Notes: generated by a model from the sequence alone, not told the origin. A stretch of DNA of 64,000 nt from Caldisericia bacterium (GCA_030018355.1 JASEFN010000002.1:110699-174698), one strand, 5' to 3'; counted from the first letter of the stretch, positions 27,644 through 37,847 are shown. Numbers and translations are program-made.

Positions 27644-27968
27644 TTGTATATTAGATTGAAATATTACTTTATCAAAACTATTGAGTGTGCTTGTATTTAA
27701 ATAACTTATATTTAAATCTTCATTCTCTGAATAAGAATCAAGAATTAATTTAACAAAAAACTTTAAAACAAAAAGTTCCTTTTCATTAAAATCTTCAACC
27801 CTTGATGCTTCAAAAAATGTATTTTCATCAATTTGAATTTTATATGTAAAAAAATTATTTAATTTTTCTCCAATAGTTATACTACCATTTTTTGTTTTAA
27901 TGGAGATGTAATCAAGTTCTAAAAATTTTTTTAAAGAATTTTGCCTCTCTCCTTAATATATCAATCAT
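27644..27968 (-). other. Probable N-terminal part of the HD-GYP gene, separated by a frameshift at a 7-base T/A run
   Basis: Upstream of TTG 27643 the HD-GYP frame reads on through residues such as KLNNFFTYKIQIDENTFFEA to an in-frame stop near 27953, with no ATG, GTG or TTG. An ATG at 27968 in another frame encodes MIDILRREAKFFKK and then meets a run of seven A (top strand T, 27926-27932). Removing one base there joins the two frames into MIDILRREAKFFKKFLELDY... and a continuous protein of about 300 residues. It may be a sequencing error, a true mutation or programmed slippage. The segment resembles no family I recognise. Confidence 0.55.
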
Positions 27969-28034
27969 ATCAATTAGTATCTACAACTTTTCATATTATA
28001 ACATAAAATTTTATAAAATGAATTTAGAGGAAAT

Positions 28035-29327
28035 ATGAAAGAAAATTTTAATATAGAAGATATAAAACTTACTTATAAATTATTAAATCATAAAGGTCCA
28101 ACTGAATTAAGGATGCTAAAAGAGACTTTATATCCAATTGTTAAATTTGTTAAAAGTGAAGAAAAGTTTTTAGAACTTTGTCTAAATTTCAATGAAAAAA
28201 GAAATATATATGTTGGTATTAGAGATAGAAGGGAAGATATTAGATATCCAGCAAAAAAAGAAGATATTGTTGGACTTAACTTAACAGTTATTGATATTGA
28301 TCCATTAAGACCAAAAAATTTACCCTCCAACGAAGAGGAACTTAATAGAGCAATTTTTTTATCAGAAAAAATAAAAAATTTCTTTATAAATTTAAATTTC
28401 AAACCTCCATTTAGAGCCATGACAGGAAATGGGGTATCTCTCTTTTTTGTTTTACCATATTTTTTTATAAATGATGAAAATAGATATGATGTTGAAGAGT
28501 CTCTTCTTTGGTTTGAGAATTTTATAAGAGATAAATTTAAGAAAGAAATAGAAGAACTCAATTTAAAAATTGATAATATGTATGATCTTCCAAGAATAGT
28601 TAAAGTTATTGGAACAAAAAGTATTAAAGGTATAGAAAGTGAAGATAGGCCCCATAGAGTATCATATTGGATTGATAAACCTTTTTCAAGAGATGAAGAT
28701 AGTTCTCTTTTAAATTTTATTTTAAACAGAGGGATAGAAAGGAAAGAGTTATTAAAACCAATTTGGCTTATGCAACCAATACCATATTTTGGTGAAAAAT
28801 TAAATGGTGAATGGATAGTTGAGCCAAAAATAGATGGATGGAGATTAGAGATAATTAAAGAAAAAGGAAAAGTTTTCTTTTTTGGTAGAAGATTGGAAAA
28901 AAATCCTGATTGGAGTAATAAATTAAAGATCTCGAAATCTCTTTTTGATAATATTCCTGATGGAACAATTTTAGATTGTGAACTTTATTCTGATAAAGGG
29001 AGAAGATATATTCCATCTCTTTTTTCTGGAACTAATAAAGCGAAGCCTATAATTTATGTTTTTGATATTATCTATTATAAATATGAATTTTTAGGAAATT
29101 TTCCTCTTTACAAAAGAAAAGAAATTCTTAATTGTTTAAATTTTGGTGAAGGAGTAGAAATTTTAAAGTATAAAAGACTCACTGATTTAGAAAAAGATTT
29201 AAGAGAAAGCATTATATCTGGAAATGAAGGGATTGTAATAAAAGAGATAAATAGTAGGTATATTGTTGGAAAAGATGGGCCAATTGCTACTTTATATTGG
29301 AAAAAAATAAAAGGAATAAGGAGGTAA
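28035..29327 (+). CDS. Primase-like domain fused to ATP-dependent DNA ligase adenylation domain
   Basis: A 430-residue fusion. The N-terminal part (about 50-235) resembles archaeo-eukaryotic primase-type folds of plasmids and phages: a NIYVGIRDRR segment, LTVIDIDP with paired Asp metal ligands, and FRAMTGNGVSLFFVLP. The C-terminal part (about 250-428) is a minimal ATP-dependent ligase nucleotidyltransferase domain. It has motif I EPKIDGWR near residue 265 with the adenylated Lys, motif III TILDCELY, motif IV EGIVIKE and motif V YWKKIK. No OB-fold domain follows. It could fill and seal gaps in DNA (LigD-like in concept), but the architecture differs from LigD and no Ku gene is near. Shine-Dalgarno AGAGGAAAT is good. 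The gene after it is translationally coupled. Confidence 0.72.
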   Translation: MKENFNIEDIKLTYKLLNHKGPTELRMLKETLYPIVKFVKSEEKFLELCLNFNEKRNIYVGIRDRREDIRYPAKKEDIVGLNLTVIDIDPLRPKNLPSNEEELNRAIFLSEKIKNFFINLNFKPPFRAMTGNGVSLFFVLPYFFINDENRYDVEESLLWFENFIRDKFKKEIEELNLKIDNMYDLPRIVKVIGTKSIKGIESEDRPHRVSYWIDKPFSRDEDSSLLNFILNRGIERKELLKPIWLMQPIPYFGEKLNGEWIVEPKIDGWRLEIIKEKGKVFFFGRRLEKNPDWSNKLKISKSLFDNIPDGTILDCELYSDKGRRYIPSLFSGTNKAKPIIYVFDIIYYKYEFLGNFPLYKRKEILNCLNFGEGVEILKYKRLTDLEKDLRESIISGNEGIVIKEINSRYIVGKDGPIATLYWKKIKGIRR

Positions 29328-29330
29328 AAA

Positions 29331-29834
29331 ATGGCAGTTGGAAGATTTCAAGTTATGGCAACACTTCAGGCAGCAAGAGCATATGTTTTGGGAAAAGACA
29401 TAAAAACCGCTAAAAGTTTTGGATTAAATAGAGCAATTTTTTATGCAGCAGCAAAAAAAGGTTTCAAGGGTGCAAAAGAGATAACTCCAACAGAAATTAT
29501 CCTAAAGAGAAAAAAAGTGAGTGAAGATAAATTAAAAAAGATAAGAGAATCTTTTAAAATTGATTCAATTGGAGATGAGATTGCTTATGCAGTAGAAATT
29601 GACGGAAGGGTTTATTACACAATTGGGGGAGAAGTTCAAACTGAAGAAGATTTTGAAAAAGAGATTGAAAGAAGATTTAAGGGTAAGTTTGAAAAAGCAT
29701 GGCAAGAGGCAATTGAAATTGTTTCATCTTATGACAAAGGGGTTCTTTTATCACAAAGATATTTTTTTGAAGTTGTTTATAAACCACGAAGAGATGAGTT
29801 AAGCAAAAAATGGAGTGAAATGATAGAAGAGTAA
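29331..29834 (+). CDS. Unknown protein coupled to the primase-ligase fusion
   Basis: A 167-residue soluble protein I do not recognise. It opens with MAVGRFQVMATLQAARAYVLGK, an alpha-helical stretch rich in Ala, and a NRAIFYAAAKKGFKGAKEI segment. A short beta region (EIAYAVEIDGRVYYTIGGEVQ) and a charged helical end follow. Its Shine-Dalgarno (AAGGAGGT) lies inside the last codons of the primase-ligase gene, and the gap is 3 nt, so the two are made together and may act together. The basic, compact character would fit nucleic acid binding, but that is a guess. Confidence 0.75.
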   Translation: MAVGRFQVMATLQAARAYVLGKDIKTAKSFGLNRAIFYAAAKKGFKGAKEITPTEIILKRKKVSEDKLKKIRESFKIDSIGDEIAYAVEIDGRVYYTIGGEVQTEEDFEKEIERRFKGKFEKAWQEAIEIVSSYDKGVLLSQRYFFEVVYKPRRDELSKKWSEMIEE

Positions 29835-29862
29835 AATAATAAATTTCTAAATATATAAACTC

Positions 29863-29890
29863 TTGACAAAAAAATATTCCTTTTTATAAT
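29863..29890 (+). promoter_or_regulatory. Promoter of groES-groEL
   Basis: TTGACA (29863-29868) and TATAAT (29885-29890) with a 16-nt spacer match the housekeeping consensus exactly. The CIRCE operator starts 13 nt downstream, so a repressor bound there would cover the transcription start. Confidence 0.85.
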
Positions 29891-29902
29891 TTTATAATAG
29901 AT

Positions 29903-29929
29903 TTAGCACTCTATATATTAAAGTGCTAA
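29903..29929 (+). promoter_or_regulatory. CIRCE operator (HrcA binding site)
   Basis: TTAGCACTC, nine bases, then AAGTGCTAA. The consensus is TTAGCACTC-N9-GAGTGCTAA, so one base of the right arm differs. It lies between the promoter and the groES start and indicates HrcA-type heat-shock repression; hrcA itself is not in the window. Confidence 0.93.
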
Positions 29930-29944
29930 TAAGGAGGTGAGTAT

Positions 29945-30232
29945 ATGAAGTTAAGACCAATTGGTGACAAGATTATTGTTGAGCCTGAAAAAGAAGAAGA
30001 AAAAACTAAATCAGGTATTGTTTTACCAGACACTGCAAAAGAAAAACCTCAAAAAGGTAAAGTTATTGCAGTTGGCCCTGGAAAAATTTTAGATAATGGA
30101 CAAAGAAGCCCTATGGAAGTTAAAGAGGGGGATATTGTTATTTACTCAAAATATGCAGGGACTGAAGTAAAAATTGATGATAAAGAATATTTGATCTTAT
30201 CTGATAGGGATGTTTTAGCAATTTTAGAGTAG
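29945..30232 (+). CDS. groES: Co-chaperonin GroES
   Basis: A 95-residue GroES. It has the opening [15 protein letters not shown], the mobile loop [22 protein letters not shown], the KVIAVGPG strand, the roof segment, and the ending [14 protein letters not shown]. It forms the seven-fold lid of GroEL. Shine-Dalgarno AAGGAGGTGAGT is strong, and groEL starts 11 nt after the stop. Confidence 0.97.
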   Translation: MKLRPIGDKIIVEPEKEEEKTKSGIVLPDTAKEKPQKGKVIAVGPGKILDNGQRSPMEVKEGDIVIYSKYAGTEVKIDDKEYLILSDRDVLAILE

Positions 30233-30239
30233 GAGGTGA

Positions 30240-31856
<1,617 letters not shown>

Positions 31857-31882
31857 TAGAAAGTAAGAAATTTAAGATTTAA

Positions 31883-31916
31883 GGGCTCTGGAATTTTTAT
31901 CCAGAGCCCTTTTTTA
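31883..31916 (+). terminator. Rho-independent terminator of groESL
   Basis: GGGCTCTGG (31883-31891) and CCAGAGCCC (31901-31909) form a perfect 9-bp stem around a 9-nt loop, followed by a T6 run. Confidence 0.95.
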
Positions 31917-31934
31917 TTTTTTATTATTTTATGT

Positions 31935-31940
31935 TATAAA
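31935..31940 (+). promoter_or_regulatory. Possible -10 box for leaderless Yip1-like gene
   Basis: TATAAA ends 6 nt before the ATG, with no Shine-Dalgarno. This suggests transcription starts at the start codon. No good -35 is evident. Confidence 0.35.
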
Positions 31941-31946
31941 ATTTTT

Positions 31947-32501
31947 ATGGAAATCTTTCTTATTTTTTTAAATCCAAAAAAATGCTTTGAGGAGGTAAGA
32001 GATAAAAATTTACTTTTTAAACTTATTCCATTTTATTTTTTATTATTTATAATTTTAATTTTTTATTTGAATAGTTTTTTAAAAGAGAAAACTCTATTTT
32101 TCGGTTCAATTATTCAACTTTTGTTTAATATCATATTTATAATTTTTGTCTCTCTTTTTATAAAGGTTTTTATAAAAATTTTTGGAATAGATAGAAAATT
32201 TGCTTTTGCTATTAGTGATACATTGTTAATTTTTATACCTTCTTTTGTTCTTTTCTTTTTTATGGTTTTATTCTCCTATTCATACCTAAATAAATTCATG
32301 TATGGACTGATTTATCTTTTTTCTTACAATAATGAGATTCTTTTTAAAAAAGCACTTTTTTTCTTTTACTATCCACCTAGACTTCTTCTCTTTCTTTATA
32401 CATTTTTAGGTTTAAGATACCTTTATGGTTTATCTTTTAAAAGAAGTTCTTTAATTACATTGTTGATTTATTTTATAATTTTTATAATTTATCTTTTATA
32501 A
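31947..32501 (+). CDS. Yip1-family membrane protein
   Basis: A 184-residue protein with about five hydrophobic segments and very low charge. The opening FLIFLNPKKCFEEVRDK is typical of the bacterial Yip1 domain, whose members start with an N-P-x-x-x-F-E motif before the first helix. The function of bacterial Yip1 proteins is unknown. It stands alone after the groESL terminator, 9 nt before the amidohydrolase. Confidence 0.65.
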   Translation: MEIFLIFLNPKKCFEEVRDKNLLFKLIPFYFLLFIILIFYLNSFLKEKTLFFGSIIQLLFNIIFIIFVSLFIKVFIKIFGIDRKFAFAISDTLLIFIPSFVLFFFMVLFSYSYLNKFMYGLIYLFSYNNEILFKKALFFFYYPPRLLLFLYTFLGLRYLYGLSFKRSSLITLLIYFIIFIIYLL

Positions 32502-32510
32502 TTTATAGAA

Positions 32511-33998
32511 ATGATAAAAATTTTTTATAATGGACGAATTTATGATGAAAATTTTTCTTTAAAAAAGACTCTTGTAGTTTATGATGACAAAATTTTATAT
32601 TTAGGAGATGAAGATAACTTAAATTATCCATATAAAAAAGAGAAGATAGACCTTAAGGGAGATTTTATTTTCCCAACATTTTTTGATTCACATCTTCATC
32701 TTGGACTATTTTCAAAATCTTTATATGAAATAAACCTTTCTAATATAGATAATTTTGATTTAGTTTTAAAAAAACTTAAAGAAAGTAATAAAAAAGAAGA
32801 TATAATTTTTGGATTTGGATGGGATGATGAGAAGTGGAAAATTAAACCACATAAAAAATTTCTTGATGAAATATTTTTAGATAAATTCGTAATTTTAAAG
32901 AGAAGAGATGGACATTCAGTATGGGTAAATTCTAAGGTTTTAAATTATTTGAATATAATGAGCAATACAAAGTTTAAGGGTGGTAAAGTTGAAGTTGATG
33001 AGAATGGAGAGCCAAATGGAGTTTTGAGAGATAGAGCAGGTGAGTATGTGCTTGAGAAATTTAAAGATAAAATAGACTATAAAAATTATATTAAAAAAGG
33101 AATAGAAAAACTTTACTCATATGGTATTGGTTCTATATGTAATATGGATGGAGATATTATTGAATTTTTAATTAAGAGAAAGTATAGATTAAGAATCTTT
33201 AACGCAGTTCCAGTTAACAAATTTGAAGATTTTTCAAAGATAGGTCTTAAAAGTTTCTTTGGAGATGAATTTTTAAAAATTGGCGGAGTAAAAATTTTTA
33301 TGGATGGGTCTCTTGGTTCAAAAACTTCTTTTATGAAAGATGGTTTCTTAGATGAGCCACAAAACAGGGGATTATCATATTATGATTATAAAGAATTAAA
33401 AGAGTTAATAAAAGAAATAAATAGAAAAAATTTCTGTGTATGGGTTCATGCAATTGGAGATTTAGCAAATGAACTTGTTTTAAAATCTTTTTTAGAAGTA
33501 GGCAGCAATAAATTCAATAGAATTGAACATGCTCAAATTGTTTCAAAATCTTTTCTTGAAGATCTTAAAAAAGGGACATTCTTTTTATCTGTTCAACCAT
33601 CCCATATAATTCTTGATATTGATAAAATCGAGAAATTTTTAGGTGATAGAGGTAGATTTGTATATACTTTCAAGACATTTTTAGATTTAAATCAAATTCT
33701 ATGTTTTGGGACAGATGCTCCAATTGAGGACATAGATCCAATAAGGGGAATAAAAATTTCAATAAAAAGAGTTGTTAATGGAAAAGAATTTTTTAGAGAA
33801 GAGGAAATAGATCTTATCTCCTCTTTTAAAGCATATACAATAAATCCTGCAAAAAGTGTTAATGAAGATAAAAAAATTGGAAGTCTTAAAGAGGGGAAGT
33901 ATGCTGATTTTATTGTTTTTGAAGATGATCCTATGAAACTATCAGCAAAAATAAAAAAAGTTTATATAGGAGGTGAAAAAGTTTATGAAAGAGAGTAA
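32511..33998 (+). CDS. Amidohydrolase family 3 protein (YtcJ-like)
   Basis: A 495-residue metal-dependent hydrolase. The first metal site is visible as DSHLHLG. A GFGWDDEKW segment, the VHAIGD site, an IEHAQIV segment and the C-terminal FGTDAPIEDIDP with the metal Asp follow, then the closing KIGSLKEGKYADFIVFEDDP pattern of this family. The substrate is unknown; relatives act on amides or formamides. No Shine-Dalgarno is apparent before the ATG. Confidence 0.88.
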   Translation: MIKIFYNGRIYDENFSLKKTLVVYDDKILYLGDEDNLNYPYKKEKIDLKGDFIFPTFFDSHLHLGLFSKSLYEINLSNIDNFDLVLKKLKESNKKEDIIFGFGWDDEKWKIKPHKKFLDEIFLDKFVILKRRDGHSVWVNSKVLNYLNIMSNTKFKGGKVEVDENGEPNGVLRDRAGEYVLEKFKDKIDYKNYIKKGIEKLYSYGIGSICNMDGDIIEFLIKRKYRLRIFNAVPVNKFEDFSKIGLKSFFGDEFLKIGGVKIFMDGSLGSKTSFMKDGFLDEPQNRGLSYYDYKELKELIKEINRKNFCVWVHAIGDLANELVLKSFLEVGSNKFNRIEHAQIVSKSFLEDLKKGTFFLSVQPSHIILDIDKIEKFLGDRGRFVYTFKTFLDLNQILCFGTDAPIEDIDPIRGIKISIKRVVNGKEFFREEEIDLISSFKAYTINPAKSVNEDKKIGSLKEGKYADFIVFEDDPMKLSAKIKKVYIGGEKVYERE

Positions 33999-34884
33999 AA
34001 ATTACTTTTTTATAGTAAATCCCGTAGCTGGTGTTGGGAAGGCTCTTAAAGTTTGGAGTAAAATCAAAAAAGTCCTTGAAAATTTGAAAGTAAATTTTGA
34101 ATATATGATTACTGAATATCCAGGACATGCAACAGAGATAGCAAAAGAAGCAATTAAAAAAGGTTTTAAATATTTAATCTCCGTCGGTGGCGATGGTACA
34201 ACAAGAGAGATTGCTCAAGGAATCGAAAATAATGAGAGTGTATTAGGAATAATTCCAGCAGGAAGAGGAAGGGATCTTCCAAGAAGTTTAAACATTCCAA
34301 AAAATCCAATTAAGGCTCTTGAATTAATTTTAAATGATGGAAATATCGTAGAGATTGACCACCCAAAGTTAGATAGTACAAGGTTTTTAAATTTTTCTGG
34401 AATTGGACTTGATGCAGAAGTTGCTTATGTTGCAAATAAAAAATTCAGAGGACTTGGAATTTTATCATATCTTCTTGGGCTATTTTATGTTATCTATTAT
34501 TGGAAGATTCCTGAATTTATCTTAAAAATTGATGGAGAGATAAGAAAAGTTAAAGCATATTTAATAACAATTGCAAATGGAAAATATGGAGGAGGAGGAA
34601 TGCAGATTTCACCATTATCTGATATAAAAGATGGATTTTTAGATGTAATTATTTTCCATAAAATGCCAAAATTAAGATTTTTATATCACTTTCCAAAAGT
34701 TTATACTGGTGGTGGACATATAAAGATAAGTGGTGTTGAATGTTTAAAATGTAAAAAAATTGAAGTTCATGGAGAAAGTTTTGTAAAAACTCAAGCAGAT
34801 GGAGATCTATTTGGAGGTTTACCTAAGATTTTTGAGATTGATAATAAAAAAATAAAAGTTTTAACAGGACTTAATGTTAAATAA
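33985..34884 (+). CDS. Diacylglycerol kinase-like lipid kinase (YegS/DgkB family)
   Basis: A 299-residue soluble lipid kinase. The opening FIVNPVAGVGKA and the GGDGT nucleotide-binding motif at residues 68-72 are diagnostic. An IPAGRGRDLPRSL segment and a late HGESFVKTQADGDLFGG motif are also present. It would phosphorylate diacylglycerol or a related lipid. The ATG at 33985 is 11 nt after AGGAGG; an in-frame GTG at 33973 overlaps the Shine-Dalgarno and is less likely. The gene overlaps the amidohydrolase end by 14 nt. Confidence 0.88.
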   Translation: MKESKNYFFIVNPVAGVGKALKVWSKIKKVLENLKVNFEYMITEYPGHATEIAKEAIKKGFKYLISVGGDGTTREIAQGIENNESVLGIIPAGRGRDLPRSLNIPKNPIKALELILNDGNIVEIDHPKLDSTRFLNFSGIGLDAEVAYVANKKFRGLGILSYLLGLFYVIYYWKIPEFILKIDGEIRKVKAYLITIANGKYGGGGMQISPLSDIKDGFLDVIIFHKMPKLRFLYHFPKVYTGGGHIKISGVECLKCKKIEVHGESFVKTQADGDLFGGLPKIFEIDNKKIKVLTGLNVK

Positions 34885-35503
34885 AAATGAGTGTGAAATA
34901 AAAATTTACGATGATAAAATAGAGTTAATATCAAAAATAGAAGGGTTTGTAATAATTGATTTTAATCTATTTAAATCACAAATAGATGACAAAATAAAAA
35001 TAAAATTTTTTAAAGAAAATTTTGTTAAAGAGGGAGAAAAATTTTTTGAAATAGAAATAAATAAAGATAGTTCTTTATTAAAATTGAAAGTTATAAATTT
35101 AATTTTAAATAGTGATTTTATAAATTTAAGTAAAATAAAAGAGTCAATTTGTTCAATAATTTTAATAAAAGAAGAAATTGATATAGATGAAACAGATTCT
35201 ACATACCTTTTGAATTTGTTTAAAAAATATAAAATTTATGTAGATGAAATTAATATAACTATTCCAGAAGAAGATGAAATTTTATCATCAATAAACGATT
35301 TAATTGTTAAAAGTGATTTTATTTTAATTCTATTTGAAGAAAAACTTAAAGAAAGGGTAAAAAAATATTTAAAAGATTTTGGATCAATAGTTAAAATTTT
35401 AGAATTTTTTGTTTTAAAAAAACAAAATAAAAAAATAATTGTTACTTCAGTTGAGAAAATAGAAGATTTTTTGGATAATATTTTAAAGGAGGTATATTTA
35501 TAA
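34874..35503 (+). CDS. Unknown protein, possibly a degenerate molybdopterin-binding-like domain
   Basis: A 209-residue protein without a family I can name. The C-terminal half has a pattern (LLNLFKKYKIYVDEINITIPEEDEILSSINDLIVKSDFILILFEEKLKERVKK) that loosely resembles the molybdopterin-binding fold of MoaB/MoeA/CinA proteins: helix, IP-D/E-D-E-I turn, and a DFILI strand. The GG motif usual there is missing. Its neighbours are MocA-like and XdhC-like genes, which supports a molybdenum-cofactor link. It overlaps the lipid kinase gene by 11 nt and ends next to the MocA-like start. Confidence 0.55.
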   Translation: MLNKNECEIKIYDDKIELISKIEGFVIIDFNLFKSQIDDKIKIKFFKENFVKEGEKFFEIEINKDSSLLKLKVINLILNSDFINLSKIKESICSIILIKEEIDIDETDSTYLLNLFKKYKIYVDEINITIPEEDEILSSINDLIVKSDFILILFEEKLKERVKKYLKDFGSIVKILEFFVLKKQNKKIIVTSVEKIEDFLDNILKEVYL

Positions 35504-36117
35504 TGAAAATTTTTGGCATAGTTATATCTGCAGGAGAAGGAAGAAGAATGGAAGGGAGGATAAAACAACTTCTTCCTTGGAAAAATTCAACAATTCTTGG
35601 AACAATTATTGAAACTCTTAAAGATAGTGAATTAGATAAAATTTATATAATATTAGGATATGAAAAAGAAATAATATATAACTCCATAAAAGATCTTTTA
35701 ACTGATAAATTTGAAGTCATAATCAATGAAAATTATAAAAAGGGGATGGTGACATCAATTCAAGAGGCACTTAAAAAAGCACATACTGGTTTTGATGGAT
35801 TTATCGTTTTTTTAGGTGATCAACCATTTTTAAATAAAGAAACAGTAAATACTTTAATAAATGAGGCCAAGAAAGGTGAATATCCAATCATTGTTTCATG
35901 TTATAAAGGAGAAAGAGGTCATCCAACTTATATTTCTATGAAATTTAAAGAGAAAATTTTACTACTTGATCCTGAAAAAGAGGGTTTAAGAGATATAATT
36001 TATGATGCGAGAAATAAAAATCTTGTTCTTGATTTAGAAACAGGTGACCCTGATACTATAAAAGATATAGATACATATGAGATGTATTTAAAGGAGAAGG
36101 AGGAACACAATGCATGA
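35503..36117 (+). CDS. MocA/MobA-like nucleotidyltransferase
   Basis: A 204-residue nucleotidyltransferase. It starts with GIVISAGEGRRMEG (loop contacting the nucleotide triphosphate) followed by KQLLPWKNSTILG. Then come the VFLGDQPFLNKETVNTLI motif and the RGHPTYISMKFKE segment. The closest relatives attach CTP or GTP to molybdopterin to make cytosine or guanine dinucleotide cofactors. Shine-Dalgarno AAAGGAGGTATATTT is strong. It shares context with XdhC, so a molybdenum hydroxylase maturation role is inferred. Confidence 0.82.
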   Translation: MKIFGIVISAGEGRRMEGRIKQLLPWKNSTILGTIIETLKDSELDKIYIILGYEKEIIYNSIKDLLTDKFEVIINENYKKGMVTSIQEALKKAHTGFDGFIVFLGDQPFLNKETVNTLINEAKKGEYPIIVSCYKGERGHPTYISMKFKEKILLLDPEKEGLRDIIYDARNKNLVLDLETGDPDTIKDIDTYEMYLKEKEEHNA

Positions 36118-36874
36118 CTTTGAAATTTTTAAAAAAGGAAAAGAACTTTTAGAGGCTGGCGAAATTTTTTCAATTGTTACAATTGTTGAAGCACAAGGTT
36201 CTTCTCCAGGAAAACCAGGTTTTAAGATGCTTGTTACAAAAAATGGAGAAACAATTGGAACAGTTGGTGGTGGAACTCTTGAATATTTTTTAACAAAAGA
36301 AGCAATAAAAGCAATCGAAGAAGAAAAACCAAGAGTTATAACAAGAGAACTTAAAGAAATTGGAATGAAGTGTGGTGGAGGAGTAACTGCATTTATCGAT
36401 ATTATTGGTGTTAAAGATAGGGTCTATATTTTTGGTGCTGGACATGTTGGTTACTCTTTATATAAATTTTTAACTAATCTTCCTTTTCAAATCATTGTAA
36501 TTGATGATAGAGAAGAATTTGCTAAAGAGGAAAGATTTCCAAATGCAAAAGTATTTAAGGAAGATATGATTGAATTTGCAAGAAAAATGGAGATAAGAGA
36601 AAGAGATTTTGTAGTTGTTGTATCAAGAGCTCATACAATTGATTTTGGGGTTATAAAAGAGATTTTAAAAAAAGAAAAGGAGCCATTTTATTTAGGGTTA
36701 ATTGCAAGTAAAAATAAAGCAAAAGAGTTTAAAGAACAATTAAAAGAAGAGGGATACCCTCAAGAAAAAATAGACAAAATTCATTCACCAATTGGAGTAG
36801 AAATCAACGCTATAACCCCTGATGAAATAGCAATAAGTATTATTGCTGAGATAATAAAGGTTAAGAATTCTTAA
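36110..36874 (+). CDS. XdhC/CoxI-family maturation factor
   Basis: A 254-residue protein. The XdhC_CoxI part (about 15-95) has FSIVTIVEAQGSSPGKPGFKMLV and TVGGGTLEY, plus a conserved MKCGGG. The XdhC_C Rossmann part (about 105-235) has YIFGAGHVGYSLYK and LGLIASKNKAKEFK. XdhC binds molybdenum cofactor, promotes sulfuration and inserts it into xanthine dehydrogenase-type enzymes. No such enzyme is encoded in the window, so its client lies elsewhere. The start overlaps the MocA-like gene by 8 nt. Confidence 0.88.
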   Translation: MHDFEIFKKGKELLEAGEIFSIVTIVEAQGSSPGKPGFKMLVTKNGETIGTVGGGTLEYFLTKEAIKAIEEEKPRVITRELKEIGMKCGGGVTAFIDIIGVKDRVYIFGAGHVGYSLYKFLTNLPFQIIVIDDREEFAKEERFPNAKVFKEDMIEFARKMEIRERDFVVVVSRAHTIDFGVIKEILKKEKEPFYLGLIASKNKAKEFKEQLKEEGYPQEKIDKIHSPIGVEINAITPDEIAISIIAEIIKVKNS

Positions 36875-37847
36875 AAATAAATTTCGAAATATAATTAGGA
36901 GATTTAGAGATTATATAATATCTGATGATTGGTTTAAAAATTTTTATAAGATATTTTCTATAACTTAATGCTTTTTTTAAATCATTTATATAATCATTTA
37001 AATTTCTTTTTTGATAATTCAATAGTTTTTCACTCTCTTCAGTATCAAGAAAATCTACAGCAAAATACTCTTTACAAAAAAGAGTTTCTTCAAACATACC
37101 AATTCCAATTGCATCAAGTATCTTTGATACGAAATCTTTATAAAGATATTGACAACTTTTTCCACCACCAATATTAAATGTTTTGTACCATAAATCATCT
37201 CTTTCAATTGCATTTGCAATTGCAACTGCTATATCTTTAGGATGAACATATTCGATTCTATTATCAAGTGGTATTTCAAAAAGGTCTCTAATAAAATTAA
37301 CAATTTTAAGATCTAAAGTTATTGAAGCTCCTAATCTCATAATTATATATTTTAAATTTGATTCTTTTAACATTTTTTCACATAATAATTTATGATAAGA
37401 ATAAAGATCATTTGGATTTAATTCATCATCCACTTTTCTTGGAGGTGGAAGGTGTTGAGTTATTCCATAAACATGTACTGATGAAGTAAATATAATTTTA
37501 TCCGTAGATTTAACCTCTTTCATACACTCTATCAAATTTTTAGTTCCGTAAATATTTATTTTTTCTGCCAATTTTGGCTGTTTATTAATATCAAAATTAG
37601 TAGAAGAAATTTTTGGAATTATAAATGCAAGATGTACTACTACATTTATATCTTTTAAAGCATTAATAACATCTGATCTATTTGTGATATCTCCCCAATA
37701 GATTTCTATCCCCTTTAACCGTTTTGATAATTTTAAATTTTTCTTTGTTTTTAAATCTAAAATTCTAACACTTAACTTTCTATTGATTAATTCTTCAACC
37801 ACATACTTACCAATATTACCAAATCCACCCGTTACAAGAACTTTCAT
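36861..37847 (-). CDS. NAD-dependent epimerase/dehydratase family protein
   Basis: A 328-residue extended SDR. The N-terminal nucleotide-binding motif VTGGFGNIGKYV (G-x-x-G-x-x-G) is intact, and DITNRSDV and VVHLAF follow. The catalytic YxxxK is present as YSYHKLL, with a preceding TSSVHVYG serine. A YVHPKDIAVAIANAI segment is typical of sugar-nucleotide epimerases. The substrate is unknown. The gene is translationally coupled to a TetR repressor upstream (ATGA overlap), so it is likely under that regulator's control. It ends convergent with the XdhC gene, overlapping by 14 nt. Confidence 0.87.
   Translation of the reverse strand: MKVLVTGGFGNIGKYVVEELINRKLSVRILDLKTKKNLKLSKRLKGIEIYWGDITNRSDVINALKDINVVVHLAFIIPKISSTNFDINKQPKLAEKINIYGTKNLIECMKEVKSTDKIIFTSSVHVYGITQHLPPPRKVDDELNPNDLYSYHKLLCEKMLKESNLKYIIMRLGASITLDLKIVNFIRDLFEIPLDNRIEYVHPKDIAVAIANAIERDDLWYKTFNIGGGKSCQYLYKDFVSKILDAIGIGMFEETLFCKEYFAVDFLDTEESEKLLNYQKRNLNDYINDLKKALSYRKYLIKIFKPIIRYYIISKSPNYISKFIFKNS

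Noticed and set aside
28035-29834. A LigD/Ku end-joining operon
   Set aside because: No Ku gene adjoins the fusion, and the domain layout and size differ from LigD, so the name was not used.
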